Part shown: positions 1 through 5,606 of the stretch, piece by piece
Position numbering within the stretch: position 1 is the stretch's first letter
How the letters are laid out: the number at the start of each line of letters is the position of its first letter
Assembly: GCA_018061205.1 (NCBI GenBank)
Contig: JAGOUP010000026.1
Coordinates: 1 to 7,916 of the forward strand
Direction of reading: 5' to 3'
Length of the DNA: 7,916 nt
Source: Candidatus Levyibacteriota bacterium
GTDB lineage: Bacteria; Patescibacteriota; Microgenomatia; Levybacterales; UBA12049
Made by a program: the position numbers and the translations under genes
The notes under the pieces: model-generated
The model's input: the letters and a program-made list of their open reading frames with translations, nothing else
Databases searched by the model: none
What the model was told of the DNA's origin: nothing

Positions 1-40
1 GTTGGTGTTTTTATGGCTGTTTTTTGACCGGGAGTCATAG
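1..40. other. Unresolved gene edge at the left end
   Basis: Two readings are open and the window is too short to choose. On the plus strand, the frame beginning at base 2 reads LVFLWLFFDRES and stops at TAG 38-40; this looks like the hydrophobic tail of a membrane protein that would converge on the rhodanese gene. On the minus strand, an ATG at 36-38 opens MTPGQKTAIKTP and runs off the left edge without a stop; it would be a third gene downstream of the ArsR-rhodanese pair, 37 bases after its stop. Neither has a recognisable domain. The plus-strand reading is slightly preferred because a weak hairpin followed by T residues lies just after its stop. Confidence 0.25.
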
Positions 41-45
41 TCTAT

Positions 46-63
46 AAAGTACTGGAACTTTTT
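46..63 (+). terminator. Possible weak terminator hairpin
   Basis: AAAGT (46-50) and ACTTT (57-61) form a perfect 5-base-pair stem with a 6-base loop, and the second arm runs into further T residues (to 63). The stem has only one G-C pair, so it is weak. It would serve a plus-strand gene ending at 40, between that gene and the convergent rhodanese gene. Confidence 0.2.
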
Positions 64-74
64 AAGCTATAGTG

Positions 75-419
75 CTATTTATTTTCTAGAGGATACTGTT
101 TTGCTCGCCATGCGAGAAGGCCATTGGTTATATCAAAAACATGTGTGTAGCCAAGTTTTATCATCATATCTACAGCAAAGATACTTCTTGAACCACTCAG
201 ACAGTATACATAGATAGGGGTTTTTTTATCTGAAATTTTTGTTGTTACTTCTTTTTGAATAGCATCGACAGGAATATTTATACTATTTTCAATATGTCCC
301 TTTTGATATTCCTGTGGTGTTCTCACATCTAGTACGACAATCTTTGCTTTTGTATCTAGCAATTTTTTAACATCATCGACGCTGCTTTGTGGTACTTTTG
401 GTTTTAGAAAATCAAACAT
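75..419 (-). CDS. Single-domain rhodanese-like sulfurtransferase
   Basis: This 114-residue protein is one rhodanese domain. Such proteins move sulfane sulfur through a persulfide on the active cysteine, for example from thiosulfate or protein persulfides to cyanide, glutathione or another thiol. The visible marks are the strand and turn LDVRTPQEYQKGHI (about 30-43, the usual DVR...E...GHI signature), the active-site loop CLSGSRS with Cys73 (the C-x-x-G-x-R form), and a C-terminal LGYTHVFDITNGLLAW helix. There is no signal peptide or membrane segment, so it should be cytoplasmic. An in-frame TTG at 447-449 would add ten residues and overlap the upstream gene; ATG 417-419 is chosen because it gives the normal domain length and a 10-base gap. 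No good Shine-Dalgarno sequence precedes it. It is the second gene after an ArsR-type repressor, a pairing known from sulfide-responsive operons. The physiological substrate cannot be told. Confidence 0.9.
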   Translation of the reverse strand: MFDFLKPKVPQSSVDDVKKLLDTKAKIVVLDVRTPQEYQKGHIENSINIPVDAIQKEVTTKISDKKTPIYVYCLSGSRSIFAVDMMIKLGYTHVFDITNGLLAWRAKQYPLENK

Positions 420-429
420 ATATATATTT

Positions 430-696
430 CTAGTGTATTTTTGTAACAAATGTCAGCAAGTCTTTACTGAGCGTTATCGCTTCAGGATATATGAGCATAT
501 AGTATATTTCTTTTCCTTCTTTTTTCGTTGTTACCAGTCCTGCATTTCTCAGTTTTTCCAAATGTTGTGATACCGCCGATTGTGACAATCCACAATTTTT
601 GATCAATTGTGTCACATTCTTATCACCATTTGAGAGACAAAGAATGAGTTTGAGTCTCACAATATTTGAAAAAGCTGAAAGAACTTTTGATTGCAT
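430..696 (-). CDS. ArsR/SmtB-family winged-helix repressor, BigR/SqrR-like
   Basis: This 88-residue protein has the compact ArsR fold: N-terminal helices (VLSAFSNIVRLKLILCL, 5-21), a helix-turn-helix whose recognition helix is SQSAVSQHLEKLRNAGLV (38-55), and a wing ending IYYMLIYPEA (64-73). ArsR proteins are dimeric repressors that leave DNA on binding metal or on cysteine oxidation. The metal-type ELCVCDL site in the helix before the recognition helix is absent (here NVTQLIKNCG). Cys20 in LILC sits where persulfide sensors of the BigR/SqrR group carry their first cysteine; their second cysteine, near the C terminus, is missing here (the protein ends LLTFVTKIH). A further Cys35 is present. 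It is the first gene of a two-gene operon with a rhodanese, downstream of a perfect inverted repeat in the promoter, so autoregulation is likely. The inducer is inferred, not shown. Confidence 0.9.
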   Translation of the reverse strand: MQSKVLSAFSNIVRLKLILCLSNGDKNVTQLIKNCGLSQSAVSQHLEKLRNAGLVTTKKEGKEIYYMLIYPEAITLSKDLLTFVTKIH

Positions 697-702
697 ATAA
701 AC

Positions 703-730
703 ATATTAGCATATTCTAATATATTGTCAA
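703..730 (-). promoter_or_regulatory. arsR-rhodanese promoter with embedded operator
   Basis: Read on the minus strand, a perfect -35 TTGACA (725-730) is followed after 16 bases by TAATAT (703-708) as the -10. A perfect inverted repeat, ATATTAG (703-709) and CTAATAT (716-722) with a 6-base spacer, fills the spacer and covers the -10. This is where an ArsR dimer would block RNA polymerase. Transcription should start about 7 bases past the -10, at or next to the A of the ATG at 696, giving a leaderless mRNA. Confidence 0.7.
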
Positions 731-756
731 GTCCTAAAATCCGATGACACATTTTC

Positions 757-765
757 TGCTATAAT
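757..765 (+). promoter_or_regulatory. Extended -10 promoter of ychF
   Basis: TGCTATAAT is a full extended -10 element (TG, one base, TATAAT at 760-765). No convincing -35 stands 16-18 bases upstream, as is common for extended -10 promoters. The ATG of ychF begins 8 bases after the -10, so the transcript should be leaderless. The element faces away from the arsR promoter, about 38 bases from the near edge of the ArsR inverted repeat. Confidence 0.65.
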
Positions 766-772
766 TAGCTTC

Positions 773-1888
773 ATGAATATTTCTGTAGGGATAGTTGGAT
801 TACCGAATGTGGGGAAGAGTACGTTGTTTAATGCTCTGCTTAAAAAGCAGCAGGCTTTGGCTGCGAATTATCCGTTTGCTACTATTGAGCCAAATGTGGG
901 GGTGGTGCCAGTTCCGGATGAGCGGTTAGTAAAATTGGCTGAGATTACGAAAGAGGAAGAAAAGATGAGCGCTTTGCCTCCCATCAAGTCTGCAACTATT
1001 GAATTTGTTGATATTGCAGGATTAGTTAAAGGTGCGTCTGAAGGTGCAGGGCTGGGAAATAAATTTTTATCACATATTCGTGAAGTACAAATCATTGCGC
1101 ATGTGGTACGAGCTTTTTCAGATGAAAATGTTATCAAAGAGGGGAGTGTGGATCCGAAAACCGATTACGACACTATTAATACTGAGTTGATACTGGCAGA
1201 TTTGCAGACATTGTTAAAGCAAAAGGATAGTAAGGCGGTTAAGACTGATGTTGTTAAAAAGACAGCAATTGAAAAGCTCTATGCAGGGCTTGATACAGGA
1301 AAACCTGCTCGTGATGTAGCTCTGACAGAAGAAGAACGTGAGAGTGTGAGAGATCTTATGCTTTTATCCAACAAGCCTGAGCTCGTTGTGCTGAATGTTT
1401 CGGAAGAAGATTACAATCCAACAGCCATTGAAAGTATTACTAAAAAGTATAATGAGATCCTGAAACAAGTTCAGGATGACAACATGAATAATACGGTGGT
1501 GATTTGTGCAAAGATTGAGGAAGAATTAGCAACACTGTCTGAAGAGGAACAGAAAGAGTATTTGAAGGATTTAGGTTTGGAAGCTTCGGGGTTGGAAAGA
1601 CTCATACAAAAGGCTTATGGCACATTAGGTCTTATCTCGTTTTTGACCTGTGGTGAAAAGGAAGTAAAAGCATGGACGATCAAAAAGGAGACGACCGCAC
1701 CAAATGCTGCAGGCACGATCCACAATGACTTTATCAAGCACTTTATCAAAGCAGAAGTCGTCGGATATGAAGATTTTGTTACTCTAGGCGGGTGGAAAAA
1801 AGCTCGAGAAAACGGCAAAGCTCGATTTGAAGGCCGTGATTACATCATGAAAGACGGCGATGTCGTAGAATTTAAAATAGGGCAATAA
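773..1888 (+). CDS. ychF: Ribosome-associated ATPase YchF (Obg/OLA1 family)
   Basis: YchF is a cytoplasmic P-loop NTPase of the Obg family that prefers ATP, binds ribosomes and is linked to translation and stress responses. The 371 residues show the P-loop GLPNVGKST (9-17), the switch DIAGLVKG (80-87), the NxxE motif NVSE (208-211) that replaces the NKxD of true GTPases and explains ATP preference, a charged coiled-coil insert (about 130-200), and the C-terminal TGS domain (about 290-370) with KEVKAWTI and DYIMKDGDVVEF. The start follows a strong -10 by 8 bases with no room for a ribosome binding site. Two oddities: Lys122 stands where E. coli and human proteins have the flexible-loop histidine (E. 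coli His114), and residues around 228-236 are encoded by a hairpin repeat, in a region some 7 residues longer than in E. coli (compared from memory). It stands alone, 51 bases before rpsF, which has its own promoter. Confidence 0.97.
   Translation: MNISVGIVGLPNVGKSTLFNALLKKQQALAANYPFATIEPNVGVVPVPDERLVKLAEITKEEEKMSALPPIKSATIEFVDIAGLVKGASEGAGLGNKFLSHIREVQIIAHVVRAFSDENVIKEGSVDPKTDYDTINTELILADLQTLLKQKDSKAVKTDVVKKTAIEKLYAGLDTGKPARDVALTEEERESVRDLMLLSNKPELVVLNVSEEDYNPTAIESITKKYNEILKQVQDDNMNNTVVICAKIEEELATLSEEEQKEYLKDLGLEASGLERLIQKAYGTLGLISFLTCGEKEVKAWTIKKETTAPNAAGTIHNDFIKHFIKAEVVGYEDFVTLGGWKKARENGKARFEGRDYIMKDGDVVEFKIGQ
1456..1481. repeat. 26-base hairpin repeat inside ychF
   Basis: A perfect 8-base-pair stem, ATCCTGAA (1457-1464) and TTCAGGAT (1470-1477), with a 5-base loop and the tail GACA lies in the coding sequence and is read in frame as part of EILKQVQDDN. 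It matches the intergenic unit at 3047-3072 in length and at 20 of 26 positions, and all stem differences between the two are paired substitutions that keep the stem perfect. It falls between the NxxE motif and the TGS domain. Confidence 0.75.
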
Positions 1889-1899
1889 GAACTTGCTTG

Positions 1900-1928
1900 T
1901 TGCAATTTTGCCTCAAAATCGGTAAAAT
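1900..1928 (+). promoter_or_regulatory. Promoter of the rpsF-ssb-rpsR operon
   Basis: TTGCAA (1900-1905) and TAAAAT (1923-1928) match -35 and -10 elements with an ideal 17-base spacer. The expected start of transcription is near 1935, about five bases before the rpsF ATG, so the operon mRNA should be nearly leaderless. No Shine-Dalgarno sequence is present. Confidence 0.6.
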
Positions 1929-1939
1929 GAGACAATCTT

Positions 1940-2218
1940 ATGCGAATTTACGATTTAGTTTTGGTTTTCAAGTCATCTTTGGCAACAGATAAGCGAAAAA
2001 AGCTTATTGATACCGTTACCTCATGGGTAAAGGATGGAAAAATGACAAAAACAGAAGAATGGGGCTCAAAACCACTTTCTTATCCTATCAAAAAAGAAGT
2101 TTCAGGTCATTATGTCTACATGATACTTGAGAGTGAGATAGGCGTTCCAACTGATTTTGAGAAAAAGATTTTAGCACAAGATGACATCCTAAGACATTTA
2201 TTAGTCAGAACAAAATAG
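1940..2218 (+). CDS. rpsF: Small ribosomal subunit protein bS6
   Basis: bS6 sits on the platform of the 30S subunit, where it binds 16S rRNA together with bS18. At 92 residues it is close to the usual 95-100 but lacks the acidic C-terminal tail of the E. coli protein. It opens MRIYDLVLVFKSSL, the typical first strand (Y-E/D-x-x-x-I/V), continues with a helix TDKRKKLIDTVTSWV (17-31), the GSKPLSYPIKKEVSGHYV segment (42-59; equivalent to the family's G.R.LAYPI.K...G.Y), and ends DDILRHLLVRTK. It is first in the conserved bS6-SSB-bS18 operon, and its stop is 3 bases before the ssb start, which suggests translational coupling. The start is fixed by the promoter and the family's N terminus. Confidence 0.96.
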   Translation: MRIYDLVLVFKSSLATDKRKKLIDTVTSWVKDGKMTKTEEWGSKPLSYPIKKEVSGHYVYMILESEIGVPTDFEKKILAQDDILRHLLVRTK

Positions 2219-2221
2219 GTT

Positions 2222-2722
2222 ATGGCAAGAAGTTTGAATAGAGTACAGTTGATTGGGAATTTGACTCGTGACCCTGAGTTGCGATATACACCAACTGGAG
2301 CAGCGGTAGTATCATTCGGTTTGGCAACAAATCGAACCTGGAAGACAGATACCGGTGAAAAGCATGATGAGACAGAGTTTCATAACATCGTTGCTTGGAA
2401 CAAGCTTGCTGAACTTTGTTCACAGTTTTTAACAAAAGGTCGCAAAATCTATGTAGAAGGTAGATTAGCAACTCGGAGTTGGACTGCACAAGATGGTGCA
2501 CAAAAGAGTAGAACAGAAATCGTCATAGATGATATGATTTTACTCGATAGCCAAGCAGGCTATAAAAAAGCTGAAGTGTCAGCACCAACTGAAGAACGAG
2601 ACGAAGGAAAAACTCCTTCGGCAAGCTCAGGACAAGCAACCGTTGCCAAGAAAAAAGTAGAACCAAAAAAAGAGGTAGAACCAGTAGAAGAAGATGTCAT
2701 GCCCGATGATATACCATTCTAA
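2222..2722 (+). CDS. ssb: Single-stranded DNA-binding protein
   Basis: SSB coats single-stranded DNA during replication, recombination and repair and recruits partners through its C-terminal tip. The 166 residues comprise an OB-fold (about 4-110) with the family landmarks LNRVQLIGNLTRDPELRYTP, FGLATNRTW, TEFHNIVAWNKLAE, GRKIYVEGRL and TEIVIDDMILL, a charged and probably disordered linker (about 112-155), and the acidic tip MPDDIPF (160-166), which is intact. The linker contains TPSASSGQA (131-139), encoded by a hairpin-forming, repeat-like stretch that differs in character from the lysine- and glutamate-rich residues around it. The start follows the rpsF stop by 3 bases without a Shine-Dalgarno sequence. 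Its place between bS6 and bS18 genes is the standard bacterial arrangement. Confidence 0.97.
   Translation: MARSLNRVQLIGNLTRDPELRYTPTGAAVVSFGLATNRTWKTDTGEKHDETEFHNIVAWNKLAELCSQFLTKGRKIYVEGRLATRSWTAQDGAQKSRTEIVIDDMILLDSQAGYKKAEVSAPTEERDEGKTPSASSGQATVAKKKVEPKKEVEPVEEDVMPDDIPF
2602..2635. repeat. Hairpin repeat-like insertion in the ssb linker
   Basis: CGAAGGA (2602-2608) and TCCTTCG (2614-2620) make a perfect 7-base-pair stem with a 5-base loop. The second arm runs on into GGCAAGCTCAGGACAAGC (2620-2637). The stretch is read as TPSASSGQA. From memory, stretches reading CCTTCGGCAAGCTCAGG are common small repeats in some bacterial genomes and give S-S-G-Q-A peptides when translated; this was not checked against a database. 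It is a different sequence from the 26-base unit in ychF. Confidence 0.55.
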
Positions 2723-2733
2723 GAAAGAAATTT

Positions 2734-2979
2734 ATGGCTAAAAAAGTTTTAAAAAGAAGAGTAAAGAAGATTAATGTTCCAAAGGAATGTTATTTCTGTA
2801 AAGAAGATAAAACACCAACCTTTGCTGATCCTGAAACACTCAGACGCTTTTTAACAGAGCGAGGAAAAATCATGGGAGCAGCCAGAAATGGTTTGTGTGC
2901 GCGACATCAAAAGAAGCTCACTGCAGCGATTAAATACGCAAGACATTTGGCTCTTTTACCATTTACTAGTCGTTATTAA
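2734..2979 (+). CDS. rpsR: Small ribosomal subunit protein bS18, cysteine-rich form
   Basis: bS18 binds bS6 on the 30S platform. The 81 residues hold the conserved core FADPETLRRFLTERGKIMGAAR (30-51) and the C-terminal IKYARHLALLPFTSRY. Cys19, Cys22 (CYFC), Cys55 and His58 (CARH) form a CxxC...CxxH set, the pattern of the zinc-binding (C+) version of bS18; many bacteria carry a form that has lost these residues. The segment between the core and CARH (GAARNGLC) departs from the common PRRxTGT(C/S). It is the last gene of the operon, 11 bases after ssb, with only a purine-rich AAGAAAG upstream. The bL9 gene that often follows rpsR is not here. Confidence 0.96.
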   Translation: MAKKVLKRRVKKINVPKECYFCKEDKTPTFADPETLRRFLTERGKIMGAARNGLCARHQKKLTAAIKYARHLALLPFTSRY

Positions 2980-2988
2980 AATTTTCGT

Positions 2989-3072
2989 TGTCATCTCCCG
3001 AAGGGAGTCTGTGACCTAAAACTTGCTTCAGGATCTTAACTAACTAGATTCCGAAATAAATTCGGAATGACA
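2989..3072. repeat. Cluster of three small hairpin repeat units
   Basis: The 129-base gap between rpsR and the protease gene is largely made of repeats. Unit A (2989-3009, minus strand) has the stem CTCCC/GGGAG with a 3-base loop and ends GATGACA. Unit B (3010-3035, minus strand) is a decayed copy of the ychF unit, equal in length and matching at 20 of 26 positions, with an imperfect stem. Unit C (3047-3072, plus strand) has a perfect stem ATTCCGAA (3048-3055)/TTCGGAAT (3061-3068) and ends ATGACA. Neither perfect hairpin is followed by a T run, so these are not ordinary intrinsic terminators, though they could still slow polymerase or protect the rpsR mRNA end. Confidence 0.7.
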
Positions 3073-3096
3073 TAAATCCACCATTTATAGTATAAT
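3067..3096 (+). promoter_or_regulatory. Promoter of the protease pair
   Basis: TATAAT (3091-3096) is a perfect -10. ATGACA (3067-3072), one base from the -35 consensus, lies 18 bases upstream. Transcription should begin about 3103, some six bases before the ATG at 3109. The -35 is the end of hairpin repeat unit C, so the repeat appears to supply half of the promoter. Confidence 0.65.
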
Positions 3097-3108
3097 TATA
3101 TATGCTAC

Positions 3109-4377
3109 ATGAAAGTTAGAGGCCTACACTTACTACTCATTATTATTATTTCTGCTCTTCTCGGGTATTTTGTTGGTGTTTCCAAAGTTTCTTTTACGTG
3201 GTCAAATTATCGCCCCTCGGTAAATATCTCCAATAGAGAAGCACCAGCTGCTCGACAAATAGATTTTTCTCTTTTTTGGACAGTGCTTTCAAAAATAGAA
3301 GACAATTATTACGACAAAAAAGCTATTGATACGACCAAAATTGTGAATGGCGCTATTGCAGGGATGGTACAAAGTTTGGGAGATCCATATACGTTGTATT
3401 TACCTCCCACACAAAATGATGATTTTAAAGAGGGTATGGCAGGGCAGGCATTTGAAGGGATCGGTGCTGAGCTGGGAATGTCGGACAAGCAAATTATTGT
3501 TGTTGCACCACTGGATGATAATCCTGCGATAAAAGCTGGGATTCGACCAGGGGATGCCATACTCAAGGTAAATGATCAGGATACGTTCGGATGGACACTG
3601 CAGCAAACGGTTGATAAAATTCGAGGACCCAGGGGTACAAAAGTAACATTGACTATCCTTCATAAAGGAAGCAACAAACCGCAAGATATTTCCATAACAC
3701 GCGAAGCCATAAAAGTAAAAAGTGTCACCACATGGGTAAAACAATTAAAGGATATTGATCAAATCAGTGATGCGAAGTTGAAAGAGGGAAATAGTGAGAA
3801 AAGTATTGCCTATCTGCGTATTTCTCAATTTGGCGATAATACGAACCAGGAATGGGTTGCTGCAGTGAACAAAATGTTATTGGAGAACCAAAAGGAAAAA
3901 GATTTTGCGGGAATCGTATTGGATCTTCGTAATAACCCTGGAGGATACTTGACTGATGCGACATATATCGCATCGGAATTTATTCCTGATGGGAATGTTG
4001 TTCTCCAAGAAAAAGGAACAGGAGAAAAAATGACCTTTCCTGTTGTTCGAAAAGGACAACTTCTTGACGTGCCTGTGGTTGTGCTTATCAACAAAGGATC
4101 AGCATCTGCATCTGAAATAGTCGCTGGAGCAATTCGTGATCATCAAAGAGGCCAGCTCGTGGGTGAAACATCATTTGGTAAAGGAACAATTCAAGAAGCA
4201 GAAGATTTAGGGAATGGCGCAGGATTGCATGTCACTATCGCCAAATGGTTGACACCAAATGGGATTTGGGTACATGGCAAAGGCTTGAAACCTGATGTCT
4301 CTGTAGTGTATAAAGAAAATGACAAGCAGCAAGATAATCAATTGACAAAGGCCATAGAAACATTGCTGCAACAATAA
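3109..4377 (+). CDS. ctpA: Membrane-anchored C-terminal processing peptidase (S41)
   Basis: Tail-specific proteases of family S41 (CtpA/Prc) cut extracytoplasmic proteins, using a PDZ domain to bind the substrate C terminus. The 422 residues start with one membrane segment (about 6-24, LHLLLIIIISALLGYFVGV) that would leave the enzyme outside the membrane. An N-terminal helical part with LGDPYTLYLPP (90-100) follows, then the PDZ domain (about 115-190, with GIGAELG and AGIRPGDAILKVN) and the protease core (about 230-400). The catalytic Ser-Lys-Gln set is intact: Ser333 in KGSASASEIVAG, Lys358 and Gln362 in FGKGTIQ, with the same spacing as in B. subtilis CtpB (25 and 29 residues, from memory). 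DLRNNPGGYL (272-281) is the family hallmark. It is first in a two-gene operon with an HtrA-type protease. Specific substrates are unknown. Confidence 0.95.
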   Translation: MKVRGLHLLLIIIISALLGYFVGVSKVSFTWSNYRPSVNISNREAPAARQIDFSLFWTVLSKIEDNYYDKKAIDTTKIVNGAIAGMVQSLGDPYTLYLPPTQNDDFKEGMAGQAFEGIGAELGMSDKQIIVVAPLDDNPAIKAGIRPGDAILKVNDQDTFGWTLQQTVDKIRGPRGTKVTLTILHKGSNKPQDISITREAIKVKSVTTWVKQLKDIDQISDAKLKEGNSEKSIAYLRISQFGDNTNQEWVAAVNKMLLENQKEKDFAGIVLDLRNNPGGYLTDATYIASEFIPDGNVVLQEKGTGEKMTFPVVRKGQLLDVPVVVLINKGSASASEIVAGAIRDHQRGQLVGETSFGKGTIQEAEDLGNGAGLHVTIAKWLTPNGIWVHGKGLKPDVSVVYKENDKQQDNQLTKAIETLLQQ

Positions 4378-4384
4378 CTTCTGT

Positions 4385-5557
4385 ATGAAAAGGGTAGTAA
4401 CACTTATCGTATTAGTTGTCATTTTATTTTTCCTTTGGGGAGGTAGAGAGGGTTTGGAAAAAAATCCACTTTCAGTACCCAACGATAACGTCAAAGTGGT
4501 AACGGAAGAATCAGTGGCTATTGATACAGTCAAAAAAGTGGGCCCATCAGTTGTGACAGTTGCTGAAGAGGTTTCAACTAATACTGATCAAAGAGGACAA
4601 TTTGATCCTTTTTTTCTTTTTGAATTGCCTGATACTCCTGAGAGTCCTGAAGTTCCTGATGAAACAAAGCCAGTAGAACCACAAAATATAGGGAGCGGGT
4701 TTATTGTAAGCGCTGATGGTCTTATTGTGACCAACAAACACGTCGTTTCAAGTACCGAGACAAAGTACCAAGTCATAACGAGTAATGATGTGCGGTATGA
4801 TGTGCAAAAAGTCTATCGTGATCCTCTTACTGATGTTGCGATTATCAAGATTGACTCGGAGCAACATAGTGATCAAAAATTAGCACCAGTTTCTTTGGGT
4901 GATTCCACAAAATTGCAAGTTGGACAATTTGTTATTGCGATAGGCACAGCATTGGGAGAATTCAAGAACACGGTAACGACCGGTGTTATTTCAGGGTTGA
5001 GTCGAGGTATAACAGCAGGCAATTTTTTTGCAGGAGAAGCAGAAGATATAGAGAATGTTATTCAAACTGACGCTGCTATCAACCCAGGGAATAGTGGTGG
5101 TCCGCTTTTGAATTCATCAGGGCAAGTGATTGGAGTAAATACTGCAGTTGCCCAAAATGGACAGAATATCGGTTTTGCCCTTCCGGTCAATGTTATTCGG
5201 GCTTCATTAAAAAATTTCAACGAAACAGGACAATTCAACAGACCATATTTAGGAGTTGCATATAAATTGATTACACGAGAAAACGCTATTCAAAATAATG
5301 TACCCGAAGGCGCGTATGTTCAGCGTGTAGTGGCTGATTCTGCAGCTGATAAAGCAGGAATAAGGCCTGGCGATATCATCACCAAAATTGATAATGTAAA
5401 AATACAAACCAAAAATGAGCCGTCAACTATTATTGGAAAGAAAAAAGTAGGGAATACTATCACTATTGTACTTTGGAGAGAAAACGAAGAAGCACAGGAT
5501 GGTAGTGGTGAAACCATAGAACTCAAAGCAACTCTTGATGTAGCTCCTAGTCAATAG
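4385..5557 (+). CDS. htrA: Membrane-anchored HtrA/DegP-type serine protease with one PDZ domain
   Basis: HtrA proteases (S1C) degrade or refold damaged envelope proteins. This 390-residue protein has one N-terminal membrane segment (4-20), a trypsin-like domain (about 45-275) and a single PDZ domain (about 286-385, with the binding loop YLGVAY and AGIRPGDIITKID). The catalytic triad is complete: His119 in TNKHVV, Asp150 in DPLTDVAIIKI, Ser237 in GNSGGPLL. A proline- and acid-rich loop (about 68-100) precedes the first catalytic strand and may be the trimer-forming LA loop. Gram-positive HtrA has the same build: anchor, protease, one PDZ. It starts 7 bases after the S41 protease stop with no Shine-Dalgarno sequence, so re-initiation after the upstream gene is likely. 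The two enzymes together look like the envelope proteolysis set of this cell. Confidence 0.96.
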   Translation: MKRVVTLIVLVVILFFLWGGREGLEKNPLSVPNDNVKVVTEESVAIDTVKKVGPSVVTVAEEVSTNTDQRGQFDPFFLFELPDTPESPEVPDETKPVEPQNIGSGFIVSADGLIVTNKHVVSSTETKYQVITSNDVRYDVQKVYRDPLTDVAIIKIDSEQHSDQKLAPVSLGDSTKLQVGQFVIAIGTALGEFKNTVTTGVISGLSRGITAGNFFAGEAEDIENVIQTDAAINPGNSGGPLLNSSGQVIGVNTAVAQNGQNIGFALPVNVIRASLKNFNETGQFNRPYLGVAYKLITRENAIQNNVPEGAYVQRVVADSAADKAGIRPGDIITKIDNVKIQTKNEPSTIIGKKKVGNTITIVLWRENEEAQDGSGETIELKATLDVAPSQ

Positions 5558-5577
5558 CCTCCAAATGTAAAGTACAC

Positions 5578-5606
5578 TTGACATTGTCATTTTGTTGTTT
5601 TAGACT
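5578..5606 (+). promoter_or_regulatory. Promoter and possible operator of the regulator-thioredoxin module
   Basis: A perfect -35 TTGACA (5578-5583) and TAGACT (5601-5606, four of six matches) are separated by 17 bases. The inverted repeat TGACA (5579-5583)/TGTCA (5585-5589) with a 1-base centre overlaps the -35 and could be the binding site of the regulator encoded next. Expected transcription start is about 5612-5613, exactly at an in-frame GTG. Confidence 0.55.

Noticed and set aside
724..749. A further hairpin repeat unit upstream of ychF (TGTCA ... GATGACA)
   Set aside because: Only the GATGACA end matches the repeat family; the rest does not form the stem, and the bases are accounted for by the arsR -35 and spacer.
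724..765. TTGTCA at 724-729 as the -35 of the ychF promoter
   Set aside because: It lies 30 bases from the TATAAT, far beyond a working spacer; the extended -10 does not need it.
868..1137. Antisense open frames inside ychF, the proteases, thioredoxin and dipZ
   Set aside because: They are antisense to clearly conserved proteins, have no recognisable domain or promoter, and have compositions typical of shadow frames.
1881..1912. GGCAA ... TTGCC inverted repeat after ychF as a terminator
   Set aside because: A 5-base-pair stem with a loop over 20 bases and no T run; it overlaps the rpsF promoter and is probably chance.
2995..3007. CTCCC-GAA-GGGAG hairpin as the intrinsic terminator of the rpsF operon
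   Set aside because: The stem is short and followed by TCTGTGACC, not by a T run; it fits better as one unit of the repeat cluster.
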